From Collybiopsis luxurians FD-317 M1 (Eukaryota; Basidiomycota; Agaricomycetes; Agaricales; Omphalotaceae), in the NCBI GenBank assembly GCA_000827265.1, contig KN834780.1, positions 414,221 through 478,220 of the forward strand: a stretch of DNA of 64,000 nucleotides, in the 5' to 3' direction. Positions 57,242 through 64,000 of the stretch are shown piece by piece. The position numbers and the translations under genes are program-made. Below the pieces are notes generated by a model. That model was not told the origin of the DNA. It ran no database searches and saw nothing but the letters and a program-made list of their open reading frames with translations. How positions within the stretch are numbered: position 1 is the first letter of the stretch; every line of letters begins with the position of its first letter.

Positions 57242-58227
57242 TCAACTATCCACATTCAGATCCGCATAATGCGGTGGAGGTTCATTCAAAACCTGGCTTC
57301 TTTCCGAATCCATTTGAGCCTCTAGATGTCTCACGCGGGTCATCATCTCTGCCATCCTTCGCCTGAGCTCCGCGACCGTATTTCTCTCTGTGGTGTTTGG
57401 TACTTGTTCTTCCGAAACGGTCAGAGCTTGAGCACTGCTTTGAGAAACATTGTCTAATGGCCTCGACGCAGCAAGATTATCTGGCGTTAGCTGCATTACA
57501 ATCTGGGCATCCGGGGTTGAAGCATCAATCTGTACCTCTTCAAGTTCACGTTCTGGTACTATTGACTGAAGCTTTACAGTTGATTAAATGATTCATAATT
57601 GAGTTTTTAAGAAAACTTACTTGTGTTCTCTCCTGATTGTTCTGTTCTGGCCTTAGATTGTACGGTGTTATAGTCGAGTTCCTCGGCCATGCTGGTCTGA
57701 GGGTGTAGGGTATTACACTCCCCAACACCGGAACCCGCTGCCTCTGTGATGCAGCTGGTCCACCAGAAGTTGAAGGAGTCGATTGTGGAGGCCAAGCGGG
57801 TCGCAAAGTATATGGTATAGCTCTGACATCAGGAGGGTTTGTGTCTGTTCTGATTGCGACTGGAGCCTCCCTAGGTGCAAATATCCGAATGAGAAGGCAA
57901 ATAATAATTATTACCAAAGCAGCCCCCCCCATGGCCAAACCGACAGCCGCCCCTGATGAAATATCCCCCCTTTTCGACAGGCGCACAATGTAGGTGTGTG
58001 CTCTACCATCCGTGATTCTAGGCGAGAACATTCGTATATCAGTTTCTTCAAAACGAGCGCAAGTGGACAGCTACCTTTGCTCGATTCTTGACATATTACC
58101 TCAGGCTCTCCGTGTTCGATGTTAGTGACCTGTGACTCAAGGAGGCAAAGGGCCACTGGCCAAATACTCTTCCAGAGTCTGAGATGAACACAGAGGGTAG
58201 AAAGAGTGTATTCAGATTCTGGAAGCA
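57242..58227 (-). CDS. Single-pass membrane protein with coiled-coil tail, 5' end unresolved
   Basis: Type-I-like layout common in agaricomycetes. A short outer segment (RFEETDIRMFSP, then ITDGRAHTYIVRLSKRGDI) precedes the helix SGAAVGLAMGGAALVIIIICL, about 25 residues, followed by basic RIFAPRE. The cytosolic part repeats the phrase IPYTLRPAWP / VIPYTLRPAWP / TPYNLRPE. After an intron (GTAAGT..TTCAG, about 57547-57616) comes IVPERELEEVQIDAST, an amphipathic helix ELRRRMAEMMTRVRHLEAQM and the end EPPPHYADLNVDS. I could not find a signal peptide or a firm first exon. The upstream ORF to 58227 is open but unlike an ectodomain, so the gene may be 5'-truncated. Confidence 0.55.
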
Positions 58228-58776
58228 ATTTAGTTGCTATGAACCTGATTGCCAGTCACCTGCCACTGAATTGCTGGAAGGTAGAACAGATCGTAACAAT
58301 CACACTTCATTTCTATCATGATAATTGCAGTGCTTTATTTGATGATTTATGACCTATGTAAGTCTTCCATGAGGTGCTTTGATTTGCAGGGTGGGGCTTT
58401 CAAAATCAGTGAAGGGTATCCAGCCAAGTGATTTGTCAACATTCAACAAGTACTTGATGCATAGTAGGCCAACACTAATGTGTGGCAGGACTTGTGCCCT
58501 ATTCAGTGTTCCACTATGGCAGGGATCCTGGATCATTGATCATCAATGTAAAGAAAACTAACTAAAATTGTGTAAATTGCAAAAATTAGATCAATTCAAT
58601 ATTACCTGCTTTGGATCAGACACAGATTTGTCAGAGCAGAAACTCAGCATTCCATTTCATTCCGTGCACTCGTAATCAACAAGTCCTGGTTGATTCTTTA
58701 GGGATTCAGACACCAAGTCTCCTTGCCTACAAACTCGCATAGTACTTATAGCATGTACCTCCTCGGGATCCCAGCT
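58228..58776. other. Intergenic, nothing recognised
   Basis: No supported feature. Confidence 0.4.
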
Positions 58777-60246
58777 TTACACCTTCTGAAACACCCCTTG
58801 CATCCACACTCTATACATCTTCAGCTGCCTCTTCCTATTCACAATCAATCTACGGTCGATACCTAGATTGACAGTGGTGAACAACGGATGGTGGAGACCA
58901 GGATCAGAAGTCTCAGATGGGTTATCCCGAGCTGCAGCAAATTTTGATCTCGAGAAAAAGGACATGTCGAGGAGGTTGGGGTGTATTTCGGGTTCAATTT
59001 GGATTTCCATCTCGTTTTCTGTTACGGCTGGATACAGACTGAGATTTGAGATATCTAATGAATCAGATGACGGTGTTGCTCCTGAGGGATCTGGAGTTGG
59101 TGTAGATACCGGAGTCGACGCCGAACTGATACTGTTCTCTTCATCTTCCTCTTCCACAATTTGGCTCACGCTCGCCCCGTAATTAGCGCGTACCATCTCC
59201 TCTCTCGATAATCGTTTGCCGGTGAAGAGCAGGGAGAGTTCATCTGTCTGTAGGTGAGCGAAGGGTAGGTTAGGGTAGGGTTAAGCAGATCGATACTCAC
59301 CTAACTCGAAAAAGTAAACCCTTGTCCCATCTCCCCTCTTATAAAAATTATCACCCATCAACCTCCCATTCTTAAACCTCAGCTGCGTAAGATCGTACCT
59401 CCCATAGTCACGAAACAGTAACTTGCCTCCAGGTTTCAGTATCCTCTGAGTGTTTCGCACAGCCGACGCCCATTCGTCTGGATGTAGAGCCGATAGAACA
59501 AAGACTAGGATGACGAGGTCGACTGAGGCAGGGGATAGACCTGGAGGTAGCGCGTCGTTGTCTGGAGAAGAAAGATCCCAGACAGCAGAACGAATCGTTC
59601 CGCAGGGTGGGGAGGTGTAGAGAGTATTATGCTTAAGAAATCGAGATTGAGTTGATGAGATAGCAACTAGAATCAACAAAAACTCACCTGTACCAGTTTC
59701 ACAGCATGACTCGAGTAATCATACGCGTACAGCTCGAGCTGTGGATTTTGATTCGCAGCGAGAACGGGGAAGATTGAGTTGCCTGCGCCACACCCAATTT
59801 CAGCTATTTTGAGGGATCCAGCCTGAAATATTCGAGACGTAAGCAAAGCCCTGTTATCGCGTATAAAGGAGACGAACACCAGGTTTTGCAGCGGCAACAA
59901 GGTCTGGAAATTCATTGTGAAGCCATTTCCGATTTTTGAAAAAATTAGCCTCGTTATTCTTGTAAAAATTGTCCCAATACTTTGCCGGCTTAGAATTGAG
60001 CTTTATGCGCTCTTCGTCGCTTACCGGAGCTGCTCGCTGACGGGCTAGGGAAGCGGCGATGGTGGAGCCTTGGTCGGCTGGAGGGGGGACATGATCCCAG
60101 GCGTTTTGGGTGAATGTTAGAGTTGGGTCAAGGAGGAATCTTGATCCAAATGGTGGGTCTTTGCTGTTTACATCGTGTACAGAGGATGTTGTCTTCGTTA
60201 GCTGCTGCTCGTCGGTGATCTGAGTAGCAGCGGTAGCAGAGTCCAT
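58777..60246 (-). CDS. tRNA N3-methylcytidine methyltransferase (METTL2/TRM140 type)
   Basis: SAM-dependent enzyme that makes m3C at position 32 of tRNA-Thr/Ser in yeast and animals. The start ATG at 60246 gives MDSATAATQ. The family region DPPFGSRFLL and AWDHV is followed by KPAKYWDNFYKNNEANFFKN and RKWLHNEFPDL. After an intron come the SAM motif IAEIGCGAGNSIFPVL, LYAYDYSSHAVKLVQ, and SVDLVILVFVLSALHPDEW. KPGGKLLFRDYGRYDLTQLR and GTRVYFFEL close this part. The last exon (58777-59196 plus) has a Ser/Thr/Pro/Glu-rich insert before the conserved end VNRKRQLKMYRVWMQG. Introns are GT-AG and phase-consistent (GTTCGT, GTGAGT, GTGAGT donors). Yeast Trm140 carries an actin-binding extension; none is seen here. 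It modifies the same tRNA type as the tRNA-Thr in this window, which may be coincidence. Confidence 0.9.
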
Positions 60247-60877
60247 CGATGTCCGCTGTATTGAATAGCGGGCCGCCCTTTCCGCGATAGGCTGCACCGG
60301 GTTGAATGATCACTTGTTTCTTTCGGCCAATACGTCCTTGAGGAACCTGCCTGGAGGGAGAACTGTATCTCAGTTTCTCTACGGGAGCTGGTCAAATATC
60401 CCTGCCATCGAATCTCATACAGGCTGCAATGGGAAAGTGTATGAACGCGCGATATGACTGCAAATGGATTGGGGACAGTCCGAAGAATTTCCCGAATGCG
60501 GAATCACCGCAGTTCAACTATTCACAAATATCCGTCCATGGTCCAATAAGGAAAGCGCTACGGAGACCAGAAGACGTGATGGATCATTCCCAGAACCACC
60601 AGCAAGACATACCCTAAGAGTACTTCAACGCTTCAGACGAATCATTTAATTATCGAAGTTCACCAAATGTATACTCAAACTCTTTAGGCTTCGGTCAATG
60701 TTTCTACCACGACCTAGGAAGGAAGTGGAACTTGGCTGATCGAAATGTTAGCAGATCTGTCAAGCAAATCGTTGGGTTGATTCGAAGTAACTTTTGCAGT
60801 CCTTTATTTGGCCTACTGAAATGTACAGTCGAAAAGAGCTTGATTACAAAGAAAAAAAGCAACCCCTCAATCCCAAA
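60247..60877. other. Intergenic, nothing recognised
   Basis: Promoter side of the methyltransferase and 3' side of the F-box gene. In-frame codons continue upstream of ATG 60246 (RTS before MDS), so an extra 5' exon is possible. Confidence 0.4.
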
Positions 60878-62233
60878 TCAATCCGCTCGTTCAAAAGGAA
60901 GCCCATCCACAATACAACTTTTCGTCGGAATACCCTCCAGAAAAGCGACTACATCGATTTGCGATATCCAGTGCAAATGATCAAAATGGAGCTCCTGCAA
61001 GACACATTTCGACAAGAGGATCATCCTTCTCAAGTCATTCAGCCGATTGCAGATGTCACCATATGAAAAGTGGAGGGTACGATAATCGATGGCGACTTTC
61101 AAGGAAGTTAAATTGGGTAGACGAACGGACTGCCAGACGTTTGGGGTGGAACGTGGGTCGATACGGCCTATCGTCAAGGTTCTTAGATGGGTGTGATAGA
61201 TAGAGGGAAGTTCCTGATGGTCACTCCCAGGGACAAAGTCCCGAACGTCGAGATCCTGCAGAAGAGGGCACGCTTCGAGTAAGCACCCAAAAGAGCGGCC
61301 GAAGTAACATTCGAGTGTCAGAGAGGTCAGATTTTTGAACTCTGATTTTCTGAATGTGGAAGTGGCTTCGAATGACCGGGGCAGATACAGGGTACGTAGC
61401 CGAGGTGAGTTGACGACGATTTTCGATAGAAGTGAGGGACGCAAGGAGGAGACACGGCTGCAGATGCCGATCTCCAACTTCTCTAAGAGTGGAAAGAGGA
61501 ATTCTGTTTCCAGGCCTAAATTTCCGGAGTTGACGCTAGTGAACAGATATTCGAAGGCCCTACATTCGTAAACATTCACTGTCAGCTCTTGCCATTGAGA
61601 CTTATGTTCGGCGAGAGCCAGGAGACACTCGGACAAACCAAGTTGAGATGGGGAGGGAGCATCGAAAAACCGGACCGAGATCTTCAACGGCAAAGTCGAT
61701 CCTGATCGTGAAAGACATGCTTTAAGAGCATCTCGGACGGCTTCAGTGTCCGAACTATCAGCTCCAGATCCCCAGAAAAAATCTATCGGCAACGTCCAAA
61801 ATATAGGGTGGGAGAGGATGAGTTCTCGCCACCAAGAGCAAACTCCCATCAAGATGTACACTTCACACACACAATGTAAATCCAGGTCGTAAAAGTGAAA
61901 TTCTTCCCCAGCAAGAACCATGAGGAGAATTTCGGTCATAATCTCGGTCGGAAGAACGTAGATGGGAGAAGAAAAAGATTGCTGATAACCTGGAGTTTCC
62001 GACGGCTGAGCATGATTTTCGTGCAACAGAGCAATAACGTCGTCGTAGGGTTGAGTATACTCGCTTATTTGCCTGAGGAGTTCCATCTCGGGCACTTTTG
62101 CAGGCGATGAGTGGCGTGGAACCTCGAAAATATCCATGGACGTCTCTGGATATGCACTGTGTTCGGACCCAAGGAAGTCAGACGCCCGCGGGAGGAAGGA
62201 CTTGGGCGAAGAGTCGCCGAGCAGCGGATGCAT
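60878..62233 (-). CDS. F-box protein with leucine-rich solenoid
   Basis: Single-exon frame of 451 residues with the ATG at 62233. After a variable N-terminus and a helix (LRQISEYTQPYDDVIALL) comes the F-box-like segment LPTEIMTEILLMVLAGEEF, then VCSWWRELILSHPIFW with the tryptophans typical of the agaricomycete F-box set. The rest has irregular LRR-like strands: PLLEKLEIGI, SPRLRTLYLPR, LTSLTLECYF, CPLLQDLDVRDF, HLRTLTIGRI, LPNLTSLKVAID and VLQELHFDHLHW. It is a likely SCF substrate receptor. Such genes are numerous and often rapidly evolving in mushrooms. No intron was needed. Confidence 0.8.
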   Translation of the reverse strand: MHPLLGDSSPKSFLPRASDFLGSEHSAYPETSMDIFEVPRHSSPAKVPEMELLRQISEYTQPYDDVIALLHENHAQPSETPGYQQSFSSPIYVLPTEIMTEILLMVLAGEEFHFYDLDLHCVCEVYILMGVCSWWRELILSHPIFWTLPIDFFWGSGADSSDTEAVRDALKACLSRSGSTLPLKISVRFFDAPSPSQLGLSECLLALAEHKSQWQELTVNVYECRAFEYLFTSVNSGNLGLETEFLFPLLEKLEIGICSRVSSLRPSLLSKIVVNSPRLRTLYLPRSFEATSTFRKSEFKNLTSLTLECYFGRSFGCLLEACPLLQDLDVRDFVPGSDHQELPSIYHTHLRTLTIGRIDPRSTPNVWQSVRLPNLTSLKVAIDYRTLHFSYGDICNRLNDLRRMILLSKCVLQELHFDHLHWISQIDVVAFLEGIPTKSCIVDGLPFERAD

Positions 62234-62963
62234 CTGTTGAGATGTCTTTCTCTAGGGTACGGATATAGAGATGCCAATAAACCTGCAATGAATGCACGTG
62301 AGAGTGTCAGTAGATGTTTTCAAATGAAAAGAGGCGAGCATATCCACCGATTATGTGGCGGGTCCACCGTATCGTTGGTTTTTTACTTTGAAATACGTCG
62401 AAGATGGGGTACGGGGCCAAGAAGCTGGACAATCTACATGATATAAGTTTCGATGGTTCCCAAGCCGAAATTGGCCGAAGTTGGCCGAGCCTTTGCCCCG
62501 ATGACAAATAATATTTGAGTCCGATTTGGCGCGCTTCGTATTTTAGTCCCTAAACCGTGGATATTACCAAGTCCCTAGACTTTACTTGCCAATCTAGAAG
62601 CCCAGCTACTCGTTCACTTGTCCATTGCTTTCAAACTTTGCTCCCATATTCAGATGAACTGCAACGCTATCAATTACTAAGACCATGCGCATGCCATGAA
62701 TTGCAAGGGGTTTCCTTTGCCAACTATGTATAAATGCTACTCCAGCTTGCAAGTCGCGGAGGCTTGTGCTTCAGCAGCTGCCATGATTCCGAACATTCGG
62801 CTAGAACAATCTGTTCCCGGCTTGTACCACTCTATCGGCATCTTGCAAACTCACGATTGGGCCTGAAAATCAAGCGGCCATTGTTTTCCCTGTGCAGTCT
62901 TTCTCTCCAAGTTATATCCCAAGCTTTCATTCTTCCCTGCCCTATGTATATTACTCGTACACA
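62234..62963. other. Intergenic, nothing recognised
   Basis: No supported feature. GGCCGAAATTGGCCGAAGTT-like short direct repeats occur near 62465-62490 (AAATTGGCCGAAGTTGGCCGA). Confidence 0.4.
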
Positions 62964-63573
62964 TCAATGTTCACAGGCAGTCAAAACTGTTTTCCCGCCC
63001 GCTTGTATAGTCACCCCCTTCCCGTCGGAACCCATCGAGCCATGGGCGGTGCCGCTCAATGTCGGGAACGTGAACGGAATGGACTTATCAAGACCAGTAG
63101 AGACCATAAGCTCTTCTCCTTCTTTGATCCTGGCTATACTTTTCGGTGGAAGATCCAACCGGTTATTGTCATTCTTGGCATTATCGCCTTCTGTGTCCAT
63201 TGTTTGATCTTATTCTTCAATATGTTCGGGTTAACGGTGTGGAGTTTCTCAAATTTGCCGCCGTGGAACAATGGGACTGAAGGGTCAGGCTTCAGACTAA
63301 TCTCAACGACATGATCCTCCCGTGCGCTGAGAAGGCTATTGGAGGTGTCATGCAATGCTCGACCGATATTGGTATGACTAGCAGAAGCGTCGACGCCCGT
63401 GGAAACCTCCCTCGAATCATACTAGCTAGATGGAATAACATTGTCAGTAAGCATGTAAAAATCAATACGAAGACTAAACTTGCGGGAAGAGGATTCGCCA
63501 ATGATGTATGGAGTAGAGAGAGGCCCAATGTGCTTACGACTGCGACGGAAATGGTAGAAGAGAAGAAGCGCAT
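62964..63573 (-). CDS. Predicted small secreted protein
   Basis: Unknown function. The ATG at 63573 starts signal peptide MRFFSSTISVAVVSTLGLSL to HTSLANPLPA. Proposed exons: 63573 to about 63469, about 63421 to 63250, then about 63190 to 62964. The second exon reads YDSREVSTGVDASASHTNIG and VEISLKPDPSVPLFHGGKFE. The third reads NDNNRLDLPPKSIARIKEGE, ELMVSTGLDKSIPFTFP, LSGTAHGSMGSDG, TIQAGGKTVLTACEH, then TGA. The introns (GTATTG and GTTAAC donors) were chosen because they keep frame; the unspliced exon 2 stops at 63134. A degenerate relative lies at 44903-45054. TATATAAA-like sequence is at about 63690. It is a candidate effector or wall-associated protein, but nothing shows this. Confidence 0.6.
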
Positions 63574-64000
63574 AACGGGAATGTGGGTTTTGGATAGTGA
63601 GATGGGCAGTAATTCCGCTTTGAACCAGCAAAAGAAAAGAGATGATGTCTTGACCAGCAAGATGTAGGGCGTATAATGAATTCGTGCCCTTTTTATATGC
63701 TTGTGGTTGGGACGGAGGATCGTTTAGCCTGTACCACGAGAGAGGAACATGTCAAAGCGGCTTCCGTCCAAGTGCATTGCATGGTGACATGGCCATTCGC
63801 AACCGCCTTGGCCCTCTTGCTAAACTATGGCGGCGGTTAAGAAACCTACGCAGGAGGCTGTTGATTTTCTTCATAAATCATGATTAGTTGTCCTTATGTT
63901 TATTTCTTCCGACTTACCCCAACGTATAGTAAGCTTTTCTTGAACCATATTTTGCAATTTTTTAAACTCTTAGCGTCGATGGTAGTATCCATTTATCTTC
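63574..64000. other. Upstream region to window end, nothing recognised
   Basis: Holds the presumed promoter of the secreted-protein gene. No other gene signal. Confidence 0.4.

Overview
The window reads as genomic DNA of a filamentous basidiomycete, most likely an agaricomycete. Nearly every gene is cut by many short introns, mostly about 45-60 nt. The families fit as well: a NACHT-WD40 NLR-like protein, a TKL-like kinase with HGD instead of HRD, a DUF6534-like membrane protein remnant, small secreted proteins and F-box proteins. Most gene models below were spliced by hand by keeping the reading frame across GT-AG (and a few GC-AG) junctions. Exon edges are therefore predictions.

Layout. 1-3.8 kb (minus): a NACHT-NTPase gene that runs off the left edge inside near-identical WD40 repeats. 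4.9-8.2 kb: a diverged tandem duplication of a DUF3429-like gene; copy 1 carries two in-frame TAG codons where Trp is expected, and copy 2 is truncated. 8.5-10.9 kb (minus): an intact 13-exon cytochrome P450. 12.7-13.9 kb: a direct repeat and a decayed DUF6534-like gene. 15.1-19.1 kb: the ribosome-assembly GTPase BMS1, followed by an intron-containing tRNA-Thr(AGU) on the opposite strand. 19.6-21.6 kb (minus): an annexin. 22.3-23.0 kb (minus): a small secreted protein. 25.8-33.5 kb: two phosphate/H+ symporter genes in tandem; the first is decayed and split by an 885-bp insertion with hairpin ends, the second is intact, and a 274-bp TA-flanked MITE lies between them. 35.1-36.9 kb: a fucose-permease-like transporter. 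37.4-39.9 kb (minus): a RAP1-like telomere protein. 40.2-43.1 kb: an F-box gene converging with a CobW/ZNG1 metal-chaperone GTPase. 43.6-48.2 kb: a secreted protein, a degenerate fragment related to another secreted protein at 63 kb, a dispersed repeat and a TKL-like kinase. 48.9-53.9 kb: a zinc alcohol dehydrogenase, a STYX-like pseudophosphatase and a HUT1-like nucleotide-sugar transporter. 55.1-64 kb: a BCS1-N-like orphan gene, an AT-rich tandem repeat, a single-pass membrane protein, a METTL2/TRM140-type tRNA methyltransferase, a second F-box protein and a second secreted protein.

This is a eukaryotic chromosome segment, so there are no operons. Core genes (BMS1, TRM140, HUT1, RAP1, CobW) alternate with fast-evolving accessory material (NLR, P450, secreted proteins, duplicated and decayed transporters, small transposons). 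The points most worth following up are the NLR repeat array, the cluster of GC-AG introns at 48-51 kb, the TGG-to-TAG lesions in the DUF3429-like gene, and the unidentified insertion with hairpin ends.
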